From an uncultured Desulfuromusa sp. (lineage in GTDB: Bacteria; Desulfobacterota; Desulfuromonadia; Desulfuromonadales; Geopsychrobacteraceae), in NCBI RefSeq assembly GCF_963675815.1, contig NZ_OY776574.1, forward strand, positions 2,164,001-2,228,000: 64,000 bases of DNA. The letters run 5' to 3'. The position numbers and the translations under genes are program-made. This document shows, in pieces, positions 17,501-26,411 of the stretch. Under the pieces are notes generated by a model, which saw only the letters and a list, made by a program, of their open reading frames with translations, was not told the DNA's origin and did no database searches. Each line of letters starts with the position of its first letter. Position 1 is the first letter of the stretch.

Positions 17501-19259
17501 CCATCAGCCAGAAGGCCTCAGCGACGAGCAGCGTGTCTGGAGCTTCAACACGAATACGATCGACCAGTTCACGCCAGAATTCGGTGGGGAAGTGGCGATT
17601 GAACTCCTCTGCACTCATGGCATGATCACTACGGGACGGAACTCCGGCGCCACCGCCCGGCAGCGGGTACCAGAGGCGTTGAAAATGTTTTTTTGCCAAG
17701 GTCATGGCGGCATCGAAACGGATGATCCGGAAGCGTTTTGCAACATCGATGATCAGGCGGATCATGGCTTCACGCACATCCGGCATCAGGTAGTTCAGTT
17801 GAGCGGTATCATTCCACGGCAGGTGAGTGCCATCATTTCCATGGTAGATAAAGCGGACTTCACCCGTTTGCCGGTGCTGATAACGACACACAACTGCAGC
17901 TTCACTGTGATCGAAGTAACCATCCTCAATTTGCATTGAGTAGGCGGGATCTTCGCTCAAATCGACACCACTGAAACGGTACCCGGGATAAGGAGGATGG
18001 GGCAGTTGAATAAACCAGTCCGGATGTTCGCGCAATAAAGCGGACTCTATCCCGGTGTGATTGGTCACAACATCACAGGCCAGATCCAGACCGCGGTTGC
18101 GGCAACGCCGGCGTAAATTTTCCAGGGCACTGTCACCACCGAGATCAGCCGCAATCCGATAATCATTTATAGCGTAGGCTGATGCAGCGACCTGCAATTG
18201 TCCACTCAGGTTTTTGATTTTTAAGGACGCTTTTGAACGTTCCCAGATGCCGATCAACCAGAGACTGGTAAAACCATAGCTGGTGAGTTGATCCAGTTCT
18301 TCATCCGGGATTTGATCCAGCCGATGAATCGGGCGCTGATATTTACGCGAAAGTTGTTCCAGCCAGACATAGGTTGATTTCGCCAGTAACACCGTCCGTG
18401 GCATCCAGTCATGGTCAATGGTGAAATCGGCATATTCTTCATCCATAAATGCTGCTGGGTTCAGCGGTGTTGTTTCCGGTTCCCCCGGAAATCCGGGTTG
18501 GAAACCTTCCTGCTCATAGTGTTTAAAAGCAGTGGAAATCCGGTCCAGCAAAGTTTTCGGCAGGATGTCTGCCCAGGTCCGGCGTAAAATGGTTAATTGT
18601 TGTTGCAGAGTTTTTCCTTGGCGGATTGAGTCCAAAAGGCGTGCCAGTAATGTCTGTGGTTGCGCCCTGAAGTCATCTTCCGTTTGCGGCATCTCCCGGT
18701 CGATGAATTCCAGTTGACGACGATAATGACAGATATCGTTTAATCGTTGTTCTTCCGCAGCGAATAATTCACGTGCGGGTTGCAATGCTGGATTTTGATT
18801 CTGGACATACAGAAGAACCAGTTCCAAAAATAATTCTTTGGTCTGCTTTGTATTCTCCAACAAAGAAATCAGATCCGCAGAATCAATGTGTTTTAACTCA
18901 ACCTCGGGGACGGGGAAATATCCCAAAAACTGCTGAAACAGGTTGTTGACATCTGTCAACTCGAGAGTTTTGTCGGCAAAGCTAAGTTGATTTTTCTGTA
19001 GCTGAAATCCCCGTCTGTTGAGGAAGTCATTAGCAACGTGGCGCAGAACTTCATTTAATGTTGCCCAAAGTTCCATTTCCGCTGCCGTAAACGGGGCCGT
19101 TGTTTTTGACCGCAGATGATCTGCCAGCAAATGGCGAAAATAGGTGCGTTGCGGTCGGGGGGCTTGTGAAAATTGTGGCGTCAGCTGCGCTTCATCCCAC
19201 GCTTTTCGTCCGCACTGAAGGCCAAGGGGATAGTATTTTTGTAAGAAATCAGCTTCCAT
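14574..19259 (-). CDS. glgA: Fusion of GH13 alpha-amylase-like enzyme and glycogen synthase (GT5)
   Basis: A 1561-residue two-enzyme polypeptide. The N-terminal ~1050 residues carry a GH13 barrel with region I DVVTNHTG, region II RFDAAMTL (nucleophile Asp), region III VAEAFW (acid/base Glu) and region IV NPDEEP, where the usual NHD is NPD. The C-terminal ~510 residues are a complete glycogen synthase, with the N-terminal KTGGLADVVGSLP that binds ADP-glucose and the C-terminal PSRFEPCGLTQM and RTGGLADTV. It would elongate alpha-1,4-glucan from ADP-glucose while the fused domain hydrolyses or transfers glucan. Standard GlgA is ~480 residues. The start overlaps galT by 11 bp, so the two are translationally coupled. 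Confidence 0.93.
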   Translation of the reverse strand: MEADFLQKYYPLGLQCGRKAWDEAQLTPQFSQAPRPQRTYFRHLLADHLRSKTTAPFTAAEMELWATLNEVLRHVANDFLNRRGFQLQKNQLSFADKTLELTDVNNLFQQFLGYFPVPEVELKHIDSADLISLLENTKQTKELFLELVLLYVQNQNPALQPARELFAAEEQRLNDICHYRRQLEFIDREMPQTEDDFRAQPQTLLARLLDSIRQGKTLQQQLTILRRTWADILPKTLLDRISTAFKHYEQEGFQPGFPGEPETTPLNPAAFMDEEYADFTIDHDWMPRTVLLAKSTYVWLEQLSRKYQRPIHRLDQIPDEELDQLTSYGFTSLWLIGIWERSKASLKIKNLSGQLQVAASAYAINDYRIAADLGGDSALENLRRRCRNRGLDLACDVVTNHTGIESALLREHPDWFIQLPHPPYPGYRFSGVDLSEDPAYSMQIEDGYFDHSEAAVVCRYQHRQTGEVRFIYHGNDGTHLPWNDTAQLNYLMPDVREAMIRLIIDVAKRFRIIRFDAAMTLAKKHFQRLWYPLPGGGAGVPSRSDHAMSAEEFNRHFPTEFWRELVDRIRVEAPDTLLVAEAFWLMEGYFVRTLGMHRVYNSAFMNMLKKEENGKYRETLKNILAFDPAILQRFVNFMSNPDEEPAVEQFGDGDKYFCVAALLATMPGLPMFGHGQIEGFHEKYGMEYLAPRRQEQANLPLIERHEQHIFPLLRKRALFSGADMFQLYDFTSTYGIEEDVLAYSNRLAEQTVLILCNNSQKQISGKISQPVQMADKNGVSYLHACGIDVSHDFVLMTSISGGMQFLQPVEQLRSGGVFHLPPYSYRVLTDFRSLADQDGRWQTLWDRYGDTGRQNLFLDHDAILIEHSWDLAHTLLELSCSKRTEPEFAQLTEKLFSCYQIESVASMPAEYILEILVQTIFPGSSLQKADFLILSDILTRPNAVDDQQIFQLLDKFFNHRQFRTLLSCHYYDHIDWVEQEKLAALCLIMLQFELFICSSISESDRQTAQERILQLLKQLRRVRQLAKQVNYKVDELLQHLETGKITEKIIPAPKNKGEKILFVASEATPFAKTGGLADVVGSLPRALRQRGHDVQVVIPYYRETAQVKIPQVKSNKSIEITLQGKAFRGSLKQAVYDGVPYWFIDTPEFFDREGLYGTTAGDYPDNSLRFGFFAKAVLETAKVIEFKPDIIHIHDWQSGLIPALLKTSYAQQPFYSQTSTLLTIHNLAYQGMFSTDILKTLDLPSELGSSAALEYYGRLSILKGGINFADLINTVSPTYCHEIQEPEQGQGFDGLLRDRREDLSGIINGLDLRTWNPETDGYLAHQYSSKNLNGKELCKTALQKELGLENTEDAPIIAVVSRLDQQKGIDLIEANWRPLLNRHVQFVLLGSGSQKQMQFWKEQQGLHPGQVSINLTFDETLSHRIYAAADLLLVPSRFEPCGLTQMIALTYGALPVVRRTGGLADTVIDINENPKAGYGFVFENSEPWELLQAIDRALELYSDRKRWRTVVKRGMGLDFSWGNSAQLYENLYQTVRSKRKENVSTDVEKDLLISTEKTSQK

Positions 19260-20301
19260 GTTTCACCGCTGCGTTGATATCTGCCCGGCGTAGAAAATCA
19301 GCCGCTTCTTCTGGTGCCGTTGGGTTGATATGAAATCCTGAACCCCATTCAAAGCCGGTCATTCTGGTCAATTTCGGAGCCAGCTCAATATGCCAATGGT
19401 AGCTGAAGGGTAACATCGCCCAATAATCAGGTCTGCCCCAGCGAGAATGCACCGGGGGGGCGCTGTGAAGAATTAAAGAGTAGGGCGGATCTCTTAAAAC
19501 GGTTCTGATCCGTTGTAGAGCATCGCGTAAAACGGACGCCAGTAATTTTAACTGTTGGTCTGTTTGAGCGGCAAAATCATGCTTATGCTCTACCGGGGTA
19601 ATCATTAATTCAAAGGGAAAGCGCGAGGCATAAGGGGCATAAACAAGAAAGGTCCCGTCGTCATTGACAATGCGTTCTTTTTGTTTTCGTTCCTGCCTGA
19701 TCAAATCACAGACCAGACACCGTTCTTTGCGCTGGAAATGCTCACGGCAGGAATTCAGTTCTGTTGCCACCAGTGGTGGTATCAGTGGAACGGCAATGAG
19801 CTGAGAATGAGAATGGCGAATATGGGTAGCCGTTCCAACCCGGCAGTTTTTGAAAATAAAGATATAGCGAAAGCGGCTATCATTACGCAGATCCAGCATC
19901 CGTGCCCGGTAGGCTTTCAGAACTTCAGTAATCTGTTCAAGACTTAAGTCTGCCAGTTGGGTTTCATGATCAGGCGTTTCAATAATAAGTTCGTGGGCAC
20001 CAATGCCGTTCATGCGGTCATAAAGTCCTTCCGCCCGATTATCCAGCTCTCCTTCGATTCCAAGAGCGGGGATTTTGTTCGGAATGACTCTGACTTGCCA
20101 GCCCGGATGGTTCCGGGGACTCCCTCCCGGGCGGTGAGAATAAATTTCCGCAGGTGTTTTGCTTTCGTTTCCGGGGCAAAAAGGGCAGAAGTCCGCTGAG
20201 GGGATTTCATGCTGCTGCCAGAAATCCTGAGGTCGCCGACCTTGTCCCAGAGACATAATCGTCCAGTTATCTTTTAATGGATCCCAACGTAGTTCCGACA
20301 A
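19249..20301 (-). CDS. galT: GalT-family nucleotidyltransferase (galactose-1-phosphate uridylyltransferase-like)
   Basis: A 350-residue HIT-superfamily enzyme. The active-site HSHSQ is at 163-167 (His165 the expected nucleophile), zinc ligands are likely in FCPFCPG (39-45), and FEWGSGFHINP is at the C-terminus. Classic GalT transfers UMP between UDP-glucose and galactose-1-phosphate. No galK, galE or galM is nearby, and the gene is sandwiched between a GH57 enzyme and a glycogen synthase. An ADP-glucose or UDP-glucose pyrophosphorolytic role in glycogen turnover is therefore plausible, but this is inference. It overlaps the downstream fusion gene by 11 bp. Confidence 0.88.
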   Translation of the reverse strand: MSELRWDPLKDNWTIMSLGQGRRPQDFWQQHEIPSADFCPFCPGNESKTPAEIYSHRPGGSPRNHPGWQVRVIPNKIPALGIEGELDNRAEGLYDRMNGIGAHELIIETPDHETQLADLSLEQITEVLKAYRARMLDLRNDSRFRYIFIFKNCRVGTATHIRHSHSQLIAVPLIPPLVATELNSCREHFQRKERCLVCDLIRQERKQKERIVNDDGTFLVYAPYASRFPFELMITPVEHKHDFAAQTDQQLKLLASVLRDALQRIRTVLRDPPYSLILHSAPPVHSRWGRPDYWAMLPFSYHWHIELAPKLTRMTGFEWGSGFHINPTAPEEAADFLRRADINAAVKHGS

Positions 20302-20361
20302 TGATTTTATCCTTTCAGGGTGAGAACTTTTCAGCAGGTCAGTAACACAACAATGAGAGGT

Positions 20362-22503
20362 TTAAACCAGCCAATTTTCTTCATCCAGAACCGCTCCACG
20401 GTAACAGAAGCTGGCACTTCCTTCTGTGGGCCAACGTCCATTTTCACGTTTATCCTTATAAATATGGCAACTCAATCCTACCATGTCTCCGGGATGCAGT
20501 TGTAGTGTGTTCAGGGGGATTGCCATTTCCAGGACCTGATCATTTGCTGCGGCTCCTGATGCCAAAAGTTTTCCATCGCAGTAAATATCGAGGGCATGAC
20601 TGTTGAGCTTATAGCGGACATGAAAAAGCTCCTTAATCATAAGACGGATCTCAAAGGTTCCTTTTTGAGATCCAAGGCGCCTGATCATCTCAATTTGGTC
20701 AATGCGAAAATAGAGATTTTCCGAATCATAGCCGTAGAGAAGCTTCTGTAAGCTCTCACGGCTTGCATACATGGCGCCACCTACAGATAATTCGATACAG
20801 CCTGCGGCTAACCATTCAAAATAATCCCCGACAAGACCATCAATATCTGGAGAGAAACAAGCTGTTGGTTCAAATCCTGCGGCTTTGACGGCAACAGGTT
20901 TGATGGAGTTTAATAAATGGGTCGGAGGAGACAGTCTTTGCAGTTGATATAACCCTTCAAGGTGGCGGCGAAACAACTGATCAAAAATGTCAGCCTGGGC
21001 TGAGGAATGCTCATCACCATACCACCAGAACCAATCGCTGCCTTCAGCTCGAAGGAGTTCACGAACCAGATCAGTGAGAGGTTCATCCGGATGATCAAGG
21101 GCGTGATGGATTTCATCGGTCAGAGTATCCTGACGGGCCTGGTGCAGCAGTTCCCATGCGAGATTTTCTTCGGAATGACCAACCCAGGTGGTAAAATCGG
21201 AGCGAATCCATGATCCGGCGGCCAACCGGTCCAGAGAGACGGGTTGGCTATGAGAGAGAGCATCCTGGATCGTTGCCATTTGCAACTCAGGGGCCAGCTC
21301 TAAAGATTGGTAGAATTCCCGTAAGAAAGGATAACCATTATCCGGATAGCGTTCCCAGCAGTTTTCACCATCCAAAATAATTGCGACGGTTCCGCCGGGG
21401 GCCGATTGAGCAATATTTTGCAGACGTTTCAACAGATCATTGACCGCCTCTTTGCTGTCCCAGCCGGCGTAAAGGAAACCTATTCGGTCGGAAAGTTCAC
21501 GGTCGCGGAACAGCAAAGGAAGTCCGCCGTATTCATAAGGTTGATAAAGCTTGCTGCGATTGGCAAGTCCGCCTTCGAGACTACGGGCTAGAATGTCCTC
21601 ATCCGTCGCGCCCCAAAGAGCCCCTTCTTCTGCCATGATTGCCACTGCTGCTTCACTGACGCCACCTTCTGCAGGCCACATACCACGATGGCGTTGACCG
21701 AAAATTCGCTCGGCTGTTTTTAATCCTTCACGGACCTGCAAGCGGGCATCTTCGGGGTAGCGAAATTCGGCAGCCGGCAAAGGCAGACCCGGACTGGGTT
21801 GCTGCGCAGTATGAAGATCACAGAGGAGCGGTAAAATAGGATGAGCGTAAGGGGTCACGGAAATCTCTATCTGGCCACTTTCTTCCAACTGACGATGAAA
21901 TTGAAGGACGCGGTTGACTTCCTCTTGGCAGCATCTCAGTAATTGCTGTTTCTGCTCTTCCCGAAAATGTGTCCCTTGCTGCAAAAGTTTGGCAATCAAA
22001 GGGGATTTTTTCCGCAGATGATAACCTGTCCAGGCCAGAAGGAACCAGACCTGTAAATCCAGCAGGTCTTGCTCATTAAAGCTCAGGGCGTCTGGCCGCG
22101 TTCCTTTACCACGTTGACGAAAGAGCTCATGGTAACGGTTATGGGCAAGAATCTGAGTTTCTTCATTGACCGAAAAAAAATGTTCCACCATGAACTGACG
22201 CTCAGCATCAGAGAGTTCTTCGGGCTTGCGGGAAAGGATTTCAAGCCAGCGATCATGATCTTCACCATTGGCATAACGCTCTAACTGTTCAAGCAGAGAA
22301 GGAACCAGGTTGACGGTGACCCGTGCGTCCGTCTCAACAATGGTTTCCAACATTTCACCATAATCTTTCAGTCCATGAAGCCAGGTCCAGGGGAGCAGGG
22401 TTTGTCTACTGATCGGGTCACGATAATCGGGTTGATGCATATGCCAGAGAATACAAACTTTGAGAGGCTTTATATTTTTATGAACCGCGGCACGAGCTGC
22501 CAT
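20362..22503 (-). CDS. Glycoside hydrolase family 57 (alpha-glucan-active)
   Basis: A 713-residue GH57 enzyme. The N-terminal strand WHMHQPDYRDP and the segment GMWPAEGGVS, typical of GH57 conserved regions, are clear, followed by WGATDEDIL. A C-terminal module (about 560-713) looks like a beta-rich glucodextranase/DOMON-like binding domain. Family activities include alpha-amylase, amylopullulanase, 4-alpha-glucanotransferase and branching. I chose ATG 22503, preceded by AAAGGAAAACGA, over a GTG at 22548 that lacks a ribosome-binding site. It is the first gene of the glycogen operon, 60 bp upstream of galT. Confidence 0.92.
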   Translation of the reverse strand: MAARAAVHKNIKPLKVCILWHMHQPDYRDPISRQTLLPWTWLHGLKDYGEMLETIVETDARVTVNLVPSLLEQLERYANGEDHDRWLEILSRKPEELSDAERQFMVEHFFSVNEETQILAHNRYHELFRQRGKGTRPDALSFNEQDLLDLQVWFLLAWTGYHLRKKSPLIAKLLQQGTHFREEQKQQLLRCCQEEVNRVLQFHRQLEESGQIEISVTPYAHPILPLLCDLHTAQQPSPGLPLPAAEFRYPEDARLQVREGLKTAERIFGQRHRGMWPAEGGVSEAAVAIMAEEGALWGATDEDILARSLEGGLANRSKLYQPYEYGGLPLLFRDRELSDRIGFLYAGWDSKEAVNDLLKRLQNIAQSAPGGTVAIILDGENCWERYPDNGYPFLREFYQSLELAPELQMATIQDALSHSQPVSLDRLAAGSWIRSDFTTWVGHSEENLAWELLHQARQDTLTDEIHHALDHPDEPLTDLVRELLRAEGSDWFWWYGDEHSSAQADIFDQLFRRHLEGLYQLQRLSPPTHLLNSIKPVAVKAAGFEPTACFSPDIDGLVGDYFEWLAAGCIELSVGGAMYASRESLQKLLYGYDSENLYFRIDQIEMIRRLGSQKGTFEIRLMIKELFHVRYKLNSHALDIYCDGKLLASGAAANDQVLEMAIPLNTLQLHPGDMVGLSCHIYKDKRENGRWPTEGSASFCYRGAVLDEENWLV

Positions 22504-22693
22504 TCGTTTTCCTTTTTCTGTTCTGGTTATAGCTATTGTTTCAGTCACTGATGAATTTCGCTAAACTTGAAAGTACCATTATAGACTGAATGGGACAGTG
22601 GCGTCCTGATTTTTTATCAAAATGACGTTTTAGATTTATCCGTCTTGAAGAAGTCACTTGCCCTGTCGCCCGGCAACTGGCATAGTCCCGGCC

Positions 22694-23611
22694 ATGCAGA
22701 AAAAGGCTTTCAATCTCTACTCTACTTACCTGAAGCAAAGTTTTGGTGGAAGAGTCCATAAAATTTCCATTGATGCCGGTTTTGGTTGCCCGAACCGCAA
22801 AGGTGGTCGCAATGCTCATGGCTGTGTTTTCTGTGATCCCGGAGGATCCGGATCTGTGGGTATTGAGCGGAGCGAACCGATTGCTACGCAGATAGAAAAC
22901 GCCAAAGAGATAATGCGAAGAAAATATCGGGCCAAATGGTTTATCGCTTACTTTCAACCCTTTACCAATACCTTTGCCCCTGTCCCCCGGTTGCGGGATT
23001 GTTATGACCAGGCTTTAGCGGTGGAAGATGTTGTTGGCCTGGCGGTTGGGACCAGACCGGATTGTGTTCCCGAACCGGTTATGGATCTGCTGGGAGAATA
23101 TCAGCAGAAAACCGATTTCTGGCTGGAACTGGGGCTTCAGAGCATCCATAATCGAACTCTTGATGATTTGCAGAGAGGGCATGATTATGCCTGCTTTCTC
23201 GATGCTTATCAACGCGCAAAGCAGAGAAATATACGGATTTGTGTTCACGTGATCCTCGGCTTGCCCGGTGAAAGTCATGCCGATATTATGGCAACTGCTG
23301 CTGAGATGGCGCGGCTGAATGTGGACGGGATAAAGATTCATTTGCTGCATATTCTTGAGGGCACGACTCTGGGTGAATTTTATAAACAGGGTCAGATCCA
23401 AATGTTGACAATGGATGAGTACGTTGAATTGGCTGTCGATTTTATCGAGCGGTTGTCACCACATACGCTTATTCACCGACTCACGGGTGATGGCCCTCGT
23501 GAGACCCTCCTTGCCCCTCTCTGGTCCCTGAATAAGTGGGAAGTTTTGAATGCCATTGATGCTGAGTTTGAGCGACGTGGTTCTCAGCAGGGAGAAAAAT
23601 ATGAAAGTTAA
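22694..23611 (+). CDS. TIGR01212/YhcC family radical SAM protein
   Basis: A 305-residue radical SAM protein starting YSTYLKQSFGGRVHKI, with a cysteine-rich cluster motif inside DAGFGCPNRKGGRNAHGC and VFC just after, as in YhcC proteins. HVILGLPGE and HLLHILEGT follow. The biochemical role of the family is not settled. ATG 22694 is preferred over an upstream in-frame ATG at 22658, because the family start aligns there. It is divergent from the GH57 operon. Confidence 0.9.
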   Translation: MQKKAFNLYSTYLKQSFGGRVHKISIDAGFGCPNRKGGRNAHGCVFCDPGGSGSVGIERSEPIATQIENAKEIMRRKYRAKWFIAYFQPFTNTFAPVPRLRDCYDQALAVEDVVGLAVGTRPDCVPEPVMDLLGEYQQKTDFWLELGLQSIHNRTLDDLQRGHDYACFLDAYQRAKQRNIRICVHVILGLPGESHADIMATAAEMARLNVDGIKIHLLHILEGTTLGEFYKQGQIQMLTMDEYVELAVDFIERLSPHTLIHRLTGDGPRETLLAPLWSLNKWEVLNAIDAEFERRGSQQGEKYES

Positions 23612-23671
23612 AGAAATGGGAAAAATGGCGTACGCTCCGCAGTGGCGGAGATAAGCCTGCATTATAACGGT

Positions 23672-23797
23672 TCAGGATTGAACCGAGGAGGACGCCTCTA
23701 TTTCTGAACTGTTTTGCAGCGGGGTTGCCCCACTCCAGGAAATCAGCATTAACGATGCCCAGACAAGACTGATCAGGATAATAGCCAAACGAAACAT
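23672..23797 (-). CDS. Small single-pass membrane peptide (41 aa), unrecognised
   Basis: A 41-residue frame beginning MFRLAIILISLVWASLMLIS, one hydrophobic helix followed by a polar tail rich in Ser/Glu. AAAGGG lies about nine bases upstream of the ATG. It sits between the radical SAM gene and the helicase gene on the opposite strand. It could be a real small membrane protein or a leader-like chance frame; no family is recognised. Confidence 0.4.
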   Translation of the reverse strand: MFRLAIILISLVWASLMLISWSGATPLQNSSEIEASSSVQS

Positions 23798-23887
23798 AAA
23801 ATAACCCTTTAATGTAAGCGCGATGGGGCGCAATTTAGCAGAAGAAAGCTGCTGAATCAACAACTGATAGCAGAGTATAAAGATAAT

Positions 23888-25927
23888 ATGTTCGATCTCA
23901 ACAGTCTCAATCCGGAACAACGTGCAGCCGTCATTCATAAAAAAGGTTCATTGCTCCTTTTAGCTGGAGCCGGATCCGGGAAAACCCGGGTTATTACCTG
24001 CCGTATCGCCCATTTGCTGCAGCAGGGAATTCCTGCTGAGCAGATTCTTGCCGTCACATTTACCAACAAAGCTGCCCGGGAGATGCGTGAGCGAGTCCGG
24101 GAGATGGTCGGTCAGACGGCTGCCAAAGGAATGGTGATAGCGACATTTCACTCTCTTTGTGTTCGCATCCTCAAAGCCCATATCGATCGTCTTGGATTCA
24201 AGAAGAATTTTTCTATCTATGCTGCTGCTGATCAGCAGCGCTTGATAAAGGATCTGCTGCGGGAATTGAGTTCAGAGAGCAGTTCTGCCGATGCCGACCA
24301 GGTTCTCTGGCGCATCAGTAGTGCAAAGAATCACCTGATCTCTTCCGACAACTACATGGCAAGTGATAAAGACCCCGTCTCTGCATTGGTTGCCACGGTC
24401 TATCCGCGATACCAGAAAGCTCTGAAAGCTTTCAATGCCGTTGATTTTGATGATTTGCTGATGTTTACGGTGCAATTATTTGAAGATCATCCTGATCTGC
24501 TCAAACGCTATTGTGAGCGCTTTCAGTATCAGATGGTGGATGAATATCAGGACACCAATCCGGTTCAATATCGATTGTTGAAACTCCTGGCAAGTGATCA
24601 CGGTAATCTGTGTGTGGTCGGTGATGATGATCAATCCATTTATGCTTTTCGTGGCGCTGATGTTGCTAATATTCTTGATTTTGAAAGTGATTTCCCCGGC
24701 ACTAAAGTGATCAAGCTGGAACAGAATTATCGTTCCACCGGCAACATCCTTGCAGCCGCCAACGCGGTCATCAAGAATAATTTAAAGCGTAAAGAAAAAG
24801 CATTGTGGACTGCGTCCGGGGGAGGGTCAAAAATTGAATATCTTCTTTGTGAGGATAGTGAGGATGAAGCGCGTCAGGTGATGGAACGAATTCATGCTGA
24901 AAAGTATCGTGATAAGCTCAACTATGGAGATTTTGCAATTCTTTACCGGACCAACAGTCAGTCACGTGCTTTTGAAGAACAGCTTCGTTATGAAAATATT
25001 CCTTATGTTCTGATTGGTGGGCAGCAGTTTTTTGACCGCAAGGAAATCAAGGATGTTATTGCTTACCTTAAGGTTATCCAGAATCCGGCTGACGAAGTGA
25101 ATCTGTTGCGAATCCTGAATTATCCCAAGAGGGGGATTGGCGCAGGTAGCATTGATCGTATTATTCGCAATTCCGCAGACCAGGGGATTTCGCTCTGGAA
25201 GGTACTGAATCAGGTTGAGCAGATGGCGGAAATAAAAGATCGGACTGCTACCGCCTGCAAGGACTTTACGGATCTGATTAAATGCTATCAGAAGCGCTTC
25301 AAACAACCTCTGCGGCTGCTCGAAACCCTGCAGGAGCTTTTTACTGAACTGAAGTTTGCTGATGATATTTATCGTCAGGAAAAAGACCCTCGGGTCGCCA
25401 GGCGCAGAGTAGAAAATCAGGAAGAGTTGCTGAACAGCATGTCTGTCTATCTGGATCGAACAGCAGATCCTGATCTTGACGGATTTTTAGAGAGAATATC
25501 TTTATTTGATGACGACGCTCCTGGAAAAAATGACAAAGAGAGCAAGCTTGCTCTTGATGCTGTGACCCTGATGAGTTTACATTCAAGTAAAGGACTGGAA
25601 TTTCCGGTGGTGTTTTTAACCGGGCTGGAAGAAGGGTTCCTTCCCCATAAAAAATCCATCTACGAAACCTTTGATATTGATGAAGAGCGGAGGCTTTGCT
25701 ATGTCGGGATAACCCGGGCACAGCGTCAGCTGTTCTTTTTTGGGGCTCGGCAACGGCGCAAGTACGGCAAACTGGAACAGCGTGAACCCAGCCGGTTTCT
25801 CAATGAAATTCCGGAAGAGTTGCTGCAGAAGTCGATCGGGCAACCGCAAAAAAATAGTACACCGGAAGATGAAGCGGCAAGTGCCAGTAGTTTTTTTGCT
25901 AACATCGGTCAGATGTTTGGTGACTGA
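23888..25927 (+). CDS. UvrD/Rep-type superfamily 1 DNA helicase
   Basis: A 679-residue ATP-dependent 3'-5' DNA helicase. Motif I GAGSGKT is near residues 27-33, motif Ia is VTFTNKAAREM, motif II is MVDEYQDTN, motif III VVGDDDQSIYAFRGA, motif IV LEQNYRST, motif V LMSLHSSKGLEFPVVFL and motif VI RRLCYVGITRAQ. Its length is close to Rep (~673), shorter than UvrD/PcrA, and it lacks their long C-terminal extension. The likely role is repair or replication-fork restart. The N-terminus MFDLNSLNPEQRAAV is typical. Confidence 0.95.
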   Translation: MFDLNSLNPEQRAAVIHKKGSLLLLAGAGSGKTRVITCRIAHLLQQGIPAEQILAVTFTNKAAREMRERVREMVGQTAAKGMVIATFHSLCVRILKAHIDRLGFKKNFSIYAAADQQRLIKDLLRELSSESSSADADQVLWRISSAKNHLISSDNYMASDKDPVSALVATVYPRYQKALKAFNAVDFDDLLMFTVQLFEDHPDLLKRYCERFQYQMVDEYQDTNPVQYRLLKLLASDHGNLCVVGDDDQSIYAFRGADVANILDFESDFPGTKVIKLEQNYRSTGNILAAANAVIKNNLKRKEKALWTASGGGSKIEYLLCEDSEDEARQVMERIHAEKYRDKLNYGDFAILYRTNSQSRAFEEQLRYENIPYVLIGGQQFFDRKEIKDVIAYLKVIQNPADEVNLLRILNYPKRGIGAGSIDRIIRNSADQGISLWKVLNQVEQMAEIKDRTATACKDFTDLIKCYQKRFKQPLRLLETLQELFTELKFADDIYRQEKDPRVARRRVENQEELLNSMSVYLDRTADPDLDGFLERISLFDDDAPGKNDKESKLALDAVTLMSLHSSKGLEFPVVFLTGLEEGFLPHKKSIYETFDIDEERRLCYVGITRAQRQLFFFGARQRRKYGKLEQREPSRFLNEIPEELLQKSIGQPQKNSTPEDEAASASSFFANIGQMFGD

Positions 25928-25969
25928 TTATTCTTAAAACAATGAAAAACACATAAAGGAGATAAATTG

Positions 25970-26362
25970 ATGTCAATGATTACCGCTAGATTTCCCGGTG
26001 GGGCTATGGTAAATGCACATTTTGAAGGTTTTGAGGTTGCGACTGATCAACCTGAAGATAATGGTGGAACGAATTCAGCTCCTGAACCTTACATGTTGTT
26101 TCTCTCTTCCATAGTGACTTGCGCCGGATTTTATGTTCAGAAGTTTTGTCAACAGCGGGAGTTGTCTACAGAAGGAATGACAATGACCCTCGATATTGAA
26201 CGCCATCCGGAGAGCCGTCGGCTGGAAAAAGTTAAAATGGCGATTCAGCTTCCTGAAGCTTTTCCCGATAAGTATCGAAAAGCTGTCATCCGTGCTGCCG
26301 GAATGTGTTCAGTAAAGAAAGCAATAGCGGATCCACCGGAATTTGAGGTCATTACGGAATAG
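25970..26362 (+). CDS. OsmC family peroxiredoxin-like protein
   Basis: A 130-residue OsmC/Ohr-fold protein. Two conserved cysteines are present, in VTCAGFYVQKF and AAGMCSVKKA, the latter matching the typical C-terminal catalytic cysteine context. Such proteins reduce organic peroxides or act as thiol-dependent detoxifiers. ATG 25970 follows AAAGGAGAT; a TTG one codon upstream is less likely. Confidence 0.9.
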   Translation: MSMITARFPGGAMVNAHFEGFEVATDQPEDNGGTNSAPEPYMLFLSSIVTCAGFYVQKFCQQRELSTEGMTMTLDIERHPESRRLEKVKMAIQLPEAFPDKYRKAVIRAAGMCSVKKAIADPPEFEVITE

Positions 26363-26411
26363 ATAGAGCTGCGATATCGGATCAGGTCCAACCTCGTTTT
26401 CAAGGATTGTA

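Noticed and set aside
17469..17939. 156-codon plus-strand frame inside the GH13-GlgA fusion gene
   Set aside because: It lies antisense to well-conserved GH13 catalytic sequence, has no ribosome-binding site and shows no family features.
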